Source: an uncultured Eubacterium sp. (GTDB taxonomy: Bacteria > Bacillota > Clostridia > Oscillospirales > Acutalibacteraceae). From it: a DNA stretch of 64,000 bases. The position numbers were made by a program, and so were the translations under genes. How positions within the stretch are numbered: the first letter of the stretch is position 1; every line of letters begins with the position of its first letter. Under the pieces are notes generated by a model. The model was not told the DNA's origin and did no database searches. It saw only the letters and a list, made by a program, of their open reading frames with translations. This document shows, in pieces, positions 24,723-33,186 of this stretch. The stretch lies in assembly GCA_900539325.1 (NCBI GenBank), contig UQCC01000011.1, forward strand, positions 15,842-79,841, in the 5' to 3' direction.

Positions 24723-26192
24723 TTAGCCTTTGCTTTCGATAAGTTTGCACTTAACGTTAAAGGTTTTAATTTGATTATTATCAATTCTTGCGATTGTGAG
24801 AGTGATTGTATCGCCTGGCGATGACTTGCTGAGAATGTTTGTAAGAACATCTGTTGATGTCATTGTCTTTCCGTTAACGGCAACAATCATATCATATTGT
24901 TTAACATCCTTGTTTGCAAGGTCAGATTCGGAATCAACTTCACCGATAATCATTGTGCCTTCGGCATCCTTAAATCCCTTTTGTTCCAAAGCGGCAAGAA
25001 TTGCACTTGCATTTGATGCATTTGTGATGCTGTTATAGGTTATGCCGAGTTTTGCTCTGCCTGGCACATAGCCGTCTTTGATAAGGCTGTTTGATGTTTT
25101 AACCGCTGTATTACTCGGTACGGCAAAGCCCATACCCTCATAATCGGTTGAAGCAATCTTTGATGAATTGATGCCGATAACCTGACCGCTCATATTGAAA
25201 AGAGCACCGCCTGAGTTACCCGGATTAATAGCCGCATCCGTTTGGATACACTCGTTATCATAACCGATTGATGATGAAACGGGACGGTCAAGAGCAGACA
25301 CAATACCTGTTGTAACGCTGTTCATAAACTTACTGCCGCCCGGGCAACCGATAACTACTGCCTGCTCACCTACAACGATGTCATCGCTGTTGGCAAACTC
25401 GGCAACCTGAAGACCGCTTGCTTTGATTGAAAGCACGCCGATATCTGTTTGACTGTCATATCCTACAATTTTTGCATCATAAGTTTTGCCGTCATTTGTT
25501 GTTACCTTAAAGGTTGAACCGTCCGATATAACATGAGCCGCAGTCATAATATATGTTGTTCCGCCGTTTTCGCTCATAATAACGCCCGAACCTTCGCCCG
25601 ATAAAGTTTGTTCATCGGAACCGCTGTCTTGACTTTGACCGAAATTGTAGAAATCATAATATGAATTCTGCTCGGAATAAACCGAAATGAGAACGCAGGA
25701 GTCAATTGTCTTTTTTGCAACACCGGCAACGGTCAAATTGCCGTTATTGTCCTTTGTTGCAACATCACCCTTGCTGTCGTTAATCTTCGCTCCGCCCTTT
25801 GTGCTGTCGGATGATTCGCTTTGAGTTGTGCTTTCTTTAAAATTTTCATATGATTTGTTGCCGACAACAGAAGCGACAATGCCGAAGATTGACACAGCTA
25901 CAACAACGATTGCAACAATGATAACTGCCTTGAGTGCCTTATTCTTTTTCTTTGGCGGCTTTGGGGCAGGTGCAACAGGTCTGCCATACATATTTGCATT
26001 GTTGGTTGTGTAATATGTGCCGTTATTAGGGCGTGTATTGTTTTGGTAATACTGACCCTGATTTACAGGCTGTGAATATTGATTTGTATTATTTTGCGGT
26101 TGATTTTGTTTTGGCGGTACAAAATGATACTCGCCGTTCGGCATATCATTGCCGCCGCTTACATTATTTTGATTGTTGTTATATTCGTCCAT
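24723..26192 (-). CDS. htrA: HtrA/DegP-family serine protease with PDZ domain
   Basis: Surface protein quality-control protease, 489 residues from the ATG at 26192 (AAAAGGAG upstream). The N-terminus is a long Asn/Gln/Pro-rich cytoplasmic segment, then one membrane helix (AVIIVAIVVVAVSIFGIVASV). The trypsin-like domain carries the triad: His in MTAAHVISDG, Asp in DSQTDIGVLSI, Ser in NPGNSGGALFN. A C-terminal PDZ domain ends the protein (EGTMIIGEVDSESDLANKDVKQYDMIVAVNGK). It is the third gene after a response regulator and kinase, probably under their control, as htrA genes often are. Confidence 0.93.
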   Translation of the reverse strand: MDEYNNNQNNVSGGNDMPNGEYHFVPPKQNQPQNNTNQYSQPVNQGQYYQNNTRPNNGTYYTTNNANMYGRPVAPAPKPPKKKNKALKAVIIVAIVVVAVSIFGIVASVVGNKSYENFKESTTQSESSDSTKGGAKINDSKGDVATKDNNGNLTVAGVAKKTIDSCVLISVYSEQNSYYDFYNFGQSQDSGSDEQTLSGEGSGVIMSENGGTTYIMTAAHVISDGSTFKVTTNDGKTYDAKIVGYDSQTDIGVLSIKASGLQVAEFANSDDIVVGEQAVVIGCPGGSKFMNSVTTGIVSALDRPVSSSIGYDNECIQTDAAINPGNSGGALFNMSGQVIGINSSKIASTDYEGMGFAVPSNTAVKTSNSLIKDGYVPGRAKLGITYNSITNASNASAILAALEQKGFKDAEGTMIIGEVDSESDLANKDVKQYDMIVAVNGKTMTSTDVLTNILSKSSPGDTITLTIARIDNNQIKTFNVKCKLIESKG

Positions 26193-26205
26193 GACGATTC
26201 TCCTT

Positions 26206-27702
26206 TTATTTTGATTTTGGAAGAGTAAACACAAATTCCGCTTCGGTCTTGCTGTCCGACCTTGCAAAAATTCTGCCGCCGTGCATCTCTACCATTGTTT
26301 TTACTATATAAAGTCCGAGGCCTGCACCCTTTGCATCAAGTGAGCGTGATTTGTCAACCTTATAAAATCTTTCAAACACACGAGAAAGCTCCGAAGCGTC
26401 AATACCATCACCGCTGTTTTTGATGCTGACCTGAACATTGTCGCCAACATCGGCAACATTAATCTCTATATATCCTCCCTCATTTGTAAACTTAACGGCA
26501 TTGTCAAACAAGTTGTAAATAACCTGGTAAATCATATCCGTATCGGCTACAATGTGATGAGGTTCAAGATTTTCAAGTCCTCGGATTTCTATATTTTTCT
26601 TTTCTATCTTTTGCTCAAAGGTCAAAAGAATATGAATAATTTGGTCGGAAAGATTATACGGCTTCAGTTTCATCTGGAAGTCACCCGATTCAATCTTGCT
26701 CATATTAAGCATTGCCACAACAAGACGGGAAAGTCGCCTTACTTCATCCGATACAATCTTTAAATAGTAATCTTCCTTTTCCTTTGGAATTGTTCCGTCA
26801 AGAATACCGTCAATAAATCCTGCAATGGATGTCATCGGCGTTTTAAGTTCGTGCGAAACATTTGCAACAAACGACCGTCGTGAGCTTTCGAGTTTGTCAA
26901 GAGCATCTGCCATTTCGTTAAAAGCATAGCCCAAATCCGCAAGTTCATCGTTTGTGTTGATGTTAACTCTGTATGAAAAGTCGCCTACCGCAAAACGCTT
27001 TGCCGCCGCACTCATTTGCTGAAGAGGAGTAACCATATGCTTTGTAACCTGCCAAATAACAATGCAGGCAATGCCGAGACAAATGATTGCAATAATCAAA
27101 AACGACTTCATAACAAGCGAAACAATGCCCTGTGAGCCTGTCGGTGTAACTGCAAAAACCGTACCTATAATTTGATTGTTGTCAGTTAAATTATTTGCAT
27201 CAAACGAGGTTTTTATTGCCGTACCGACAACATAATACGATTCGCCGTTAATCATTGCCTTGCCGATTGAAGCACCCTCATACACACGCTGAAGCTGTTT
27301 GTCACCGATTACAAAATTTTTATGATTTTTGCACACCGTTTCTCCGGTAACAAATCCTTTAAGTCCGGTTTGGTCCTTACACATAATAATACTGCCGCCG
27401 GCATCACAAACAAACACATCGGCATCTATACAACCCGACACCATAGAAAGATTTTCACAAATACTTTCCTTATATGCGGAATAATCACTGTTCATATTAT
27501 TTACAATCATATTCTGCGATATTGTATTTGCAAGTGTTTTTGTATTTTCACTCAAAAGGTCTGTCTTTTCGCTGAGAGAATAAGCGTTAACAATCGTTAT
27601 GAGCACTGTACCCATAACAGTAAGCATAAAAAGAAAGATGGCAACAAATATCAAAAAGTATTTGGTAAACAGGTTTTTTCTTTTACCTTTTTGTAATACC
27701 AT
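26206..27702 (-). CDS. Sensor histidine kinase (WalK/PhoR-like)
   Basis: A 498-residue membrane sensor. Helix 1 is at about residues 14-40, an external sensing loop at about 41-195, helix 2 at about 196-218, then a HAMP domain, the phospho-acceptor His284 in NVSHELKTPMTSIAGF, and an ATPase domain with N-box NLFDNAVKFTNEGG and glycine box GAGLGLYIVK. No PAS domain is evident between HAMP and HisKA, unlike canonical WalK. Co-transcribed with the response regulator eight bases upstream and htrA downstream. The external loop has several cysteines (ICENL, GCIDADVFVCD). Confidence 0.92.
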   Translation of the reverse strand: MVLQKGKRKNLFTKYFLIFVAIFLFMLTVMGTVLITIVNAYSLSEKTDLLSENTKTLANTISQNMIVNNMNSDYSAYKESICENLSMVSGCIDADVFVCDAGGSIIMCKDQTGLKGFVTGETVCKNHKNFVIGDKQLQRVYEGASIGKAMINGESYYVVGTAIKTSFDANNLTDNNQIIGTVFAVTPTGSQGIVSLVMKSFLIIAIICLGIACIVIWQVTKHMVTPLQQMSAAAKRFAVGDFSYRVNINTNDELADLGYAFNEMADALDKLESSRRSFVANVSHELKTPMTSIAGFIDGILDGTIPKEKEDYYLKIVSDEVRRLSRLVVAMLNMSKIESGDFQMKLKPYNLSDQIIHILLTFEQKIEKKNIEIRGLENLEPHHIVADTDMIYQVIYNLFDNAVKFTNEGGYIEINVADVGDNVQVSIKNSGDGIDASELSRVFERFYKVDKSRSLDAKGAGLGLYIVKTMVEMHGGRIFARSDSKTEAEFVFTLPKSK

Positions 27703-27710
27703 AATTCAAT

Positions 27711-28406
27711 TTAGTCCTTTGTTTCAAATTTGTAACCTACGCCCCAAACGGTCTTTAAGCACCATTTGTCCGATACGCCCTCAAGCTTTTCACGGAGTCT
27801 TTTTACATGCACATCAACTGTACGGGAGTCGCCGTAATAATCAAAGCCCCATACCTCATCAAGAAGCTGGTCACGGGTATAAACCCTGTTCGGATTTGAA
27901 GCAAAGTGATAAATGAGTTCAAGTTCTTTAGGCGGTGTGTCAACCGGCACGCCCTTTACCTTCATCTCATAATTTTGAATATTAATTTCAAGGTTGTCAT
28001 AGATAACAACCTTTTTTTCGGTTTCTGTTGATTCGCTGTCGCCTGTTGTTCTGCGGAGAACAGCTTTAACTCTTGCCATAACCTCTTTTGCGTCAAAAGG
28101 CTTAACAACATAGTCGTCTGCACCAAGTTCCAAGCCAAGCACCTTGTCAAAGGTTTCGCCCTTTGCGGTGAGCATAATAATCGGAGCAGATGAAGTCTTT
28201 CTGATTTCACGGCAAACCTGCCAGCCGTCCTTTTTAGGGAGCATAATGTCAAGGAGCACCAAATCGGGTGTCTTGTTATGGAACATATCAACAGCTTCCT
28301 GACCGTCATTTGCGGTGAATACCACATAGCCGTCATTTTCAAGATAAAGTTTGAGAAGTTCGCAGATGTTTAAATCATCGTCAACTACAAGAATTTTATT
28401 TGCCAT
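27711..28406 (-). CDS. OmpR/PhoB-family response regulator
   Basis: A 231-residue regulator from the ATG at 28406 (AAAGGA upstream). Receiver domain with KILVVDDD, phospho-acceptor Asp in DLVLLDIMLPKKDGW and the lysine in VVKPFDAKE; winged-helix output domain with PPKELELIYHFASNPNRVYTRDQLLDEVWGFDYYGDSRTVDVHVKRLREKL. Partner of the following kinase. It is similar to the WalR/PhoP group that controls cell-envelope genes. Confidence 0.93.
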   Translation of the reverse strand: MANKILVVDDDLNICELLKLYLENDGYVVFTANDGQEAVDMFHNKTPDLVLLDIMLPKKDGWQVCREIRKTSSAPIIMLTAKGETFDKVLGLELGADDYVVKPFDAKEVMARVKAVLRRTTGDSESTETEKKVVIYDNLEINIQNYEMKVKGVPVDTPPKELELIYHFASNPNRVYTRDQLLDEVWGFDYYGDSRTVDVHVKRLREKLEGVSDKWCLKTVWGVGYKFETKD

Positions 28407-28455
28407 AATAGTTTTTCCTTTCTTTCTTCTCTTTGCACCCATAATATCAAACGAT

Positions 28456-28469
28456 TTTGTTCACAATTT
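28456..28469 (-). promoter_or_regulatory. Shared 14-mer upstream of the two-component operon
   Basis: The word AAATTGTGAACAAA (minus strand) lies about 50 bases ahead of the response-regulator gene. The identical 14-mer is at 29818-29831 before the DUF815 gene, and a one-mismatch form is at 21125 before the MFS gene. It may be a regulator site; no regulator is identified. Confidence 0.4.
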
Positions 28470-28532
28470 GTATTTTGAGTAAACAAAGAGTTAATATTTT
28501 TAACAATTAATTAATTCATATTTATCAAATTT

Positions 28533-29768
28533 TTACCATTCGATATTTCGCTTTTCACAGCTTTCAACATAATCGATAAACTGACGGGCACATCTCGGAG
28601 AGCGACCGCCTCTGCGTCTTGCCCACTGTTCTGCGGTGAAAAGTATCTTTTCCATATCGGATTTAAGTCCTCTGTCGGTTGCAATCTTTTGAACAATATC
28701 TTCAAAATCCTTTTTATCGGGATTTATGAATGTGATTGAAAGACCGAATCTGTCTGAAAGCGAAAGTTCTTCCTGCAAAGTATCGGAACGGTTAACATCA
28801 TTTTCACGGTCGGAGAAGTTCTCCTTAATGAGGTGGCGTCTGTTTGATGTGGCATAAATGAGCGTGTTATTCTGTCTGCCCGAAAGTGAGCCCTCAAGTG
28901 CCGCCTTTAATTCACCGAACGAATCATCGTGATTGTCAAAACTCAAATCGTCAATAAAGATGATGAACTTCATAGGACTGTCAGAAATTTTTTCTCTAAT
29001 CATAGTCAAATCGTTGATATCGCCCTTTGAAATTTCAATCATTCGCAAGCCTCTGTTCTTATATTCATTAAGGATTGCGTGAACGGTTGAACTTTTGCCC
29101 GTACCTCTGTCACCGTAAAGCAAAACATTGTTTGCCGGCAAATCAGAAATAAACGCAACGGTATTATCAACAACCTTGCCACGCTGAACCTCATAATTTT
29201 TAAGGTCGGTCAAACGAATGGAATCAATAGCCGTAATCGGAACAAACTCCTCATTTCTCCAAGTGAACGCAACAAATTTGGCAAACATACCGTAGCCGTT
29301 TGTTCTGTGGAATGACTTTAAGTCCTCAATGTGTTCTGCCCAATCGTCGGTGAGCGGAAGCATTGCCCTGCCGTTCGGATTCCACTTTGGCATAGTTTTG
29401 AGAACATCGGCAATATCGCTGTCCTCTTCTGCTTTATAAATATCCTCTGCAGAAATTGAAGCGATAACCTCAAGTTTTTCCAAATCGGCTTTTACGCCGT
29501 CAAGAATAGATGGGTCAAGTTCATCACATTTGCCTGCCGCAGCTGCCTTGGTAAACACATTGTCATCTGTCAAAATAAGTTTTGACACATAGTGCCTGAG
29601 CGAATGATGTGACGACAACAGATTAAAAAATCTGCTCTGCTTTGTCAAAACAGTTTCGTCCTCAAGAGAATTAAGCAAATCATAAAGTGCGTTTATAATC
29701 TCGTCCTGTTTAAAATCATATACGCACAATGATTCAATATAGTATCTTACCTTTACGGCTTTATTCAT
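28533..29768 (-). CDS. DUF815-family AAA+ ATPase
   Basis: A 411-residue cytoplasmic ATPase. An N-terminal helical region (about 190 residues) precedes the AAA+ core: Walker A LLYGDRGTGKSSTVHA, Walker B KFIIFIDDLSFDN, sensor-like TLIYATSNRRHL and a C-terminal arginine-rich RRGGRSPRCARQFIDYV. The family is widespread in bacteria but of unknown biological role. AAGGTG precedes the ATG. Monocistronic, divergent from the GntR regulator gene. Confidence 0.85.
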   Translation of the reverse strand: MNKAVKVRYYIESLCVYDFKQDEIINALYDLLNSLEDETVLTKQSRFFNLLSSHHSLRHYVSKLILTDDNVFTKAAAAGKCDELDPSILDGVKADLEKLEVIASISAEDIYKAEEDSDIADVLKTMPKWNPNGRAMLPLTDDWAEHIEDLKSFHRTNGYGMFAKFVAFTWRNEEFVPITAIDSIRLTDLKNYEVQRGKVVDNTVAFISDLPANNVLLYGDRGTGKSSTVHAILNEYKNRGLRMIEISKGDINDLTMIREKISDSPMKFIIFIDDLSFDNHDDSFGELKAALEGSLSGRQNNTLIYATSNRRHLIKENFSDRENDVNRSDTLQEELSLSDRFGLSITFINPDKKDFEDIVQKIATDRGLKSDMEKILFTAEQWARRRGGRSPRCARQFIDYVESCEKRNIEW

Positions 29769-29806
29769 TATTACACCTTCTGCCTTTATATATTAGAATT
29801 AATTAC

Positions 29807-29835
29807 ATTCTATAACATTTGTTCACAATTTACAA
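29807..29835 (-). promoter_or_regulatory. Promoter of the DUF815 gene
   Basis: TTGTAA, 17 bases, TAGAAT on the minus strand. The spacer contains the TTTGTTCACAATTT word shared with the region near 28456. Confidence 0.6.
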
Positions 29836-29861
29836 TAGCTATTGCAAAAATATTTAAAAAA

Positions 29862-29909
29862 TATGATGTCTGACAACATATTGACTTGTATGATGTTTTG
29901 TGGTATTAT
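29862..29909 (+). promoter_or_regulatory. Promoter and operators of the GntR regulator gene
   Basis: TTGACT (29881), 17 bases, TATTAT (29904). TATGATGTC at 29862 begins an imperfect palindrome running to 29880, and GTATGATGT at 29888 lies inside the spacer. TGTATGAT and ATCATACA (29887 and 29908) form an inverted repeat spanning the -10 box. The same TATGATGT word, inverted, lies in the ilvC promoter, so the regulator probably controls both genes. Confidence 0.75.
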
Positions 29910-29931
29910 CATACATAAAGGAGATGGTGCT

Positions 29932-30588
29932 ATGTCAAATACAAGTAAACTGTCCGATATTACAGCAAAAAAAATCAAATCTATGATAGAAAACGAGCAT
30001 CGTTTTTCCGTAGGCGACAAGCTGCCTAACGAAAACGATTTTGCCGCAGAACTCGGCATCAGCCGTTCCACCCTGCGTGAAGCGGTGAGAATTTTGACGC
30101 TCGGCGGAATATTGGAAATTAAACGTGGCAAAGGCACCTTTGTCACATCAAACACCACAATAGAAAGCAATGACCTCGGCGAAATCAGCAGCGGTCTTGA
30201 CGACTTGTTTGAAATGAGGCTGATGTTTGAGCCGGATTGTGCTTATTATGCCGCACAGCGTGCCACAGACGAGGAAATAGCGATTATTTGCAAATACGGC
30301 GAAGCTGTTGAAGCAAAGATAAAATCAGGCGAAGACAGAACATATGAAGAGCAAAAATTCCATGAAAGCATCGCAAACGCAACACACAATGCTTTTGTAA
30401 AGCAGTTTATGCCGATTATCTTCAACGCAATCAAAAACGGCGTAATCGTTATGCAAAAAGATGAAAACATCAACAAAAACAATTTGAACGATGACAGACT
30501 GATTATGGACTTCCTCAAGGCACGAAACGCAGAGGGTGCAAGAACGGCAATGAGGCTCCACATTTTGCACGCAATGGAAGGATTATAA
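29932..30588 (+). CDS. GntR-family regulator, FadR/FCD type
   Basis: A 218-residue transcription factor. The winged helix is at residues about 5-75 (DKLPNENDFAAELGISRSTLREAVRILTLGGILEIKRGKGTFV); the rest is an all-helical FCD ligand domain with the metal-site pattern (FEMRLMFEPDCAYYAA, RTYEEQKFHESIANATHNAF, RTAMRLHILHAM). Such domains bind small organic acids. The ATG at 29932 follows AAAGGAG; the frame opens earlier without support. It is immediately upstream of ilvC and shares operators with it, suggesting control of branched-chain amino acid synthesis. Confidence 0.9.
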   Translation: MSNTSKLSDITAKKIKSMIENEHRFSVGDKLPNENDFAAELGISRSTLREAVRILTLGGILEIKRGKGTFVTSNTTIESNDLGEISSGLDDLFEMRLMFEPDCAYYAAQRATDEEIAIICKYGEAVEAKIKSGEDRTYEEQKFHESIANATHNAFVKQFMPIIFNAIKNGVIVMQKDENINKNNLNDDRLIMDFLKARNAEGARTAMRLHILHAMEGL

Positions 30589-30606
30589 AAAAATTAAAAA
30601 TCCCTA

Positions 30607-30635
30607 TTGACATATGACATCATACGATATATAAT
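30607..30635 (+). promoter_or_regulatory. ilvC promoter with GntR operator in the spacer
   Basis: A consensus promoter, TTGACA, 17 bases, TATAAT. The spacer holds GACATCATAC (30616-30625), the inverse of the TATGATGTC/GTATGATGT words in the regulator's own promoter. The leader then has a 9-bp hairpin GGTTGTCGG / CCGACAGCC (30659-30685) of unknown role, ahead of the GGAGG site. Confidence 0.85.
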
Positions 30636-30723
30636 GTGAATTAAGAAATAAATCAAACGGTTGTCGGTCAACTTGTCCGACAGCCAAACAAAACAAAAAA
30701 TTATTTTTTCGGAGGAAATAAAA

Positions 30724-31740
30724 ATGGCAGAAGCTAGAATTTTTTACGAATCAGATTGTAATTTGAGCGTACTTGACGGCAAGACAGTTGCTATCATCGG
30801 CTTTGGTTCACAGGGTCACGCTCACGCACTCAACCTTCACGAAAGCGGCGTAAATGTAATCGTTGGTCTTTACGAAGGTTCAAAATCATGGAAGCATGTT
30901 GAAGACCTTGGCCTTAAGGTTATGACAACAGCAGAAGCAGTTAAGGCTGCAGACATCATCATGGTACTTACTCCTGATGAAAAGCAAGCTGCAATCTACA
31001 AGAACGACATCGCTCCATACCTCACAGAAGGCAAAGCACTTGCATTTGCACACGGCTTTAACATTCACTTCAAACAAATCGTTCCACCTGCAAATGTAGA
31101 TGTATTTATGATTGCTCCTAAGGCTCCAGGTCACACAGTAAGATCAGAGTACAAAGAAGGCAAAGGTACTCCTTGCCTCGTAGCAGTATATCAAGATGCT
31201 TCAGGTCACTGCCTTGATACAGCACTTGCTTACGGTGCAGGCATCGGCGGTGCAAGAGCTGCTATCCTTGAAACAACATTTAAGTGTGAAACAGAAACTG
31301 ACCTCTTCGGTGAGCAGGCTGTTCTTTGCGGCGGTGTTACAGCTCTTATGAAAGCAGGTTTTGAAACACTTGTTGAAGCAGGCTATGACCCAAGAAACGC
31401 TTACTTTGAATGTATCCACGAAATGAAGCTTATCGTTGACCTTATTTATTCAGGCGGCTTCTCAAAGATGAGATACTCAATTTCAAATACTGCTGAGTTC
31501 GGTGACTACGAAACAGGTAAGCGTCTTGTAACAGACGAAACAAAGAAGGAAATGAAGCAAATCCTTCGTGAAATCCAAGACGGTACATTTGCTTCTAAGT
31601 TCATCACAGAAGCAAACAACGGTTGGGCACACTTCAGAGCTACAAGAGAGCTTGAAGCTTCTCACCAACTTGAAGAAGTAGGTAAGGGCATCAGAGCTAT
31701 GTACAGCTGGAACGGTGACGACAAATACGCTGAAAAATAA
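30724..31740 (+). CDS. ilvC: Ketol-acid reductoisomerase, class I
   Basis: Converts acetolactate or acetohydroxybutyrate to dihydroxy acids in valine, leucine and isoleucine synthesis, using NAD(P)H and Mg2+. The 338-residue protein starts at the ATG with GGAGG upstream. It has the Rossmann motif GFGSQGHAHALNLHESG and the knotted C-terminal domain with ETDLFGEQAVLCGG and ECIHEMKLIVDLIYSGG. The loop that normally holds Arg-Lys for the NADPH phosphate reads LYEGSKSW (Tyr50, Glu51), which may shift preference to NADH. Codon use is of the highly expressed type. It stands alone after the GntR regulator rather than in an ilv-leu operon. Confidence 0.97.
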   Translation: MAEARIFYESDCNLSVLDGKTVAIIGFGSQGHAHALNLHESGVNVIVGLYEGSKSWKHVEDLGLKVMTTAEAVKAADIIMVLTPDEKQAAIYKNDIAPYLTEGKALAFAHGFNIHFKQIVPPANVDVFMIAPKAPGHTVRSEYKEGKGTPCLVAVYQDASGHCLDTALAYGAGIGGARAAILETTFKCETETDLFGEQAVLCGGVTALMKAGFETLVEAGYDPRNAYFECIHEMKLIVDLIYSGGFSKMRYSISNTAEFGDYETGKRLVTDETKKEMKQILREIQDGTFASKFITEANNGWAHFRATRELEASHQLEEVGKGIRAMYSWNGDDKYAEK

Positions 31741-31763
31741 TCAGTAAAAACTTCCCTAAAAAT

Positions 31764-31800
31764 TATCGGTATCGCTAAATCAAGCGATACCGATTTTCTT
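31764..31800 (+). terminator. ilvC terminator
   Basis: Perfect 12-bp stem ATCGGTATCGCT / AGCGATACCGAT followed by TTTTCTT. Confidence 0.92.
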
Positions 31801-31877
31801 ATGTTTGCATAAGAGATAAAATTCAGCACGGGAAATATCATCTTTCCCTTGCAAAAAAGTAATACCACGATTAAATA

Positions 31878-31912
31878 AAAACAGTCCTATCCCCTTTGGG
31901 AAGGACTGTTTG
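31878..31912 (-). terminator. Terminator after the FtsX-type permease
   Basis: Stem AACAGTCCT / AGGACTGTT extended by CCC/GGG; on the minus strand followed by TTTTTATTT. Confidence 0.82.
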
Positions 31913-31930
31913 TTTTATTTTTATAATTTA

Positions 31931-33181
31931 TTATTCTGAACGAAGTGCATCAATAGGGCTGAGCTGAGCAGCTTTCTTTGCAGGATAAATACCGAAGAAT
32001 AATCCTACACCCGATGAGAACAGGAGTGCCAAAAGGATAAGCCAAATACTTATCTTAGGCGTTATATCTATTATCGAGCAGGCGGCAAAAGCTCCTGCGA
32101 CACCCAAGACGACGCCTATAAATCCGCCTATCAAGCACAATATGATCGATTCGGTCAGGAATTGCATTGTAATAACCCTTGTTTTTGCACCAAGCGATTT
32201 TCTGATACCGATTTCCCTCGTTCGTTCAGTTACCGATACAAGCATAATATTCATTACACCGATACCGCCGACGATAAGAGAAATTGCACCTACACCGGCA
32301 ATAAAGATTGTAAGAACCTTCATAATAATATCAACAATCTCAATATATGTAGCCATATTTTGAGCCGTGTACATACCGTTTGAATAATTGCCGTGAACAG
32401 CCTTTAAATAGTTTACGGTTGCATTACCGATTGCGTCGTAGTCCTTGCCATCCTCTGCAATTACAAAAACATTGGAGAGGTTGGCACTTGCACCTGTAAT
32501 CTGTGTAAGCGTTGTACAAGGCATAAAGAGTGCAATCATCGGCTTATCCGAGCCGTTTTGGAACATCGAGCTCATATTGCTGCTTCCGCCCAACGAATTA
32601 ACCATTGCATCAATATTGGCAACACCGCAAACCTTAATTTTCATTGATTTGCCGGATGAAGAAACCGTTATGCTTTGACCTGTTACATCATCATAACCGA
32701 AGGCTGTTTTTGCCGATTCAAGACCCATAACAGCTATGGGTGCATTTGCGGCATATTCCTCATCCGTAAAAAATCTGCCGTACTCACACGTATTTGTCAT
32801 GGCAAACTGAACATCACTGTTTACGCCTACCATCATTACCGTTGCCTCGGTTGCTGTTGCATCGATAGTTGCGTTACCAAAACCCATAAGCATTGGCGAG
32901 CAACGCTCAACGCCCGAAACTTTTGTTTTGATATTTTCTACATCGTCAAGTGTGATATAGTCATTTTCGGTTGCCTGAGTTGTATCAACCGATACAAGCA
33001 CGGCATTTGAGCCCATATCTTCAATAAGTCCAACGATATAGTCACGCACACCCGTACCTGCACCGACAATCATAATTACAGAGGTGATACCTATAATAAT
33101 TCCCAGCATGGTAAGAACGGAACGCATCCAGTTTGCTTTTATACACTTTACAGCGATTTTTAAGCTTTCTGTTATATTCAC
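31931..33181 (-). CDS. MacB/FtsX-type ABC transporter permease
   Basis: A 416-residue membrane protein with one N-terminal helix (SVLTMLGIIIGITSVIMIV), a large external MacB_PCD domain and three C-terminal helices of the FtsX fold (FIAGVGAISLIVGGIGVMNIMLVSVTERTREIGIRKSLGAK). It matches YknZ-type permeases of Firmicute efflux systems. It follows the adaptor gene by five bases. No ATP-binding gene is found next to either, although this permease type needs one, so the ATPase must be encoded elsewhere. Confidence 0.88.
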   Translation of the reverse strand: MNITESLKIAVKCIKANWMRSVLTMLGIIIGITSVIMIVGAGTGVRDYIVGLIEDMGSNAVLVSVDTTQATENDYITLDDVENIKTKVSGVERCSPMLMGFGNATIDATATEATVMMVGVNSDVQFAMTNTCEYGRFFTDEEYAANAPIAVMGLESAKTAFGYDDVTGQSITVSSSGKSMKIKVCGVANIDAMVNSLGGSSNMSSMFQNGSDKPMIALFMPCTTLTQITGASANLSNVFVIAEDGKDYDAIGNATVNYLKAVHGNYSNGMYTAQNMATYIEIVDIIMKVLTIFIAGVGAISLIVGGIGVMNIMLVSVTERTREIGIRKSLGAKTRVITMQFLTESIILCLIGGFIGVVLGVAGAFAACSIIDITPKISIWLILLALLFSSGVGLFFGIYPAKKAAQLSPIDALRSE

Positions 33182-33186
33182 CTATA

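Noticed and set aside
29818..29831. DnaA box / replication origin at the TTTGTTCACAATTT words
   Set aside because: TTGTTCACA differs from the DnaA consensus, the copies are isolated, and no dnaA, dnaN or AT-rich unwinding region is nearby.
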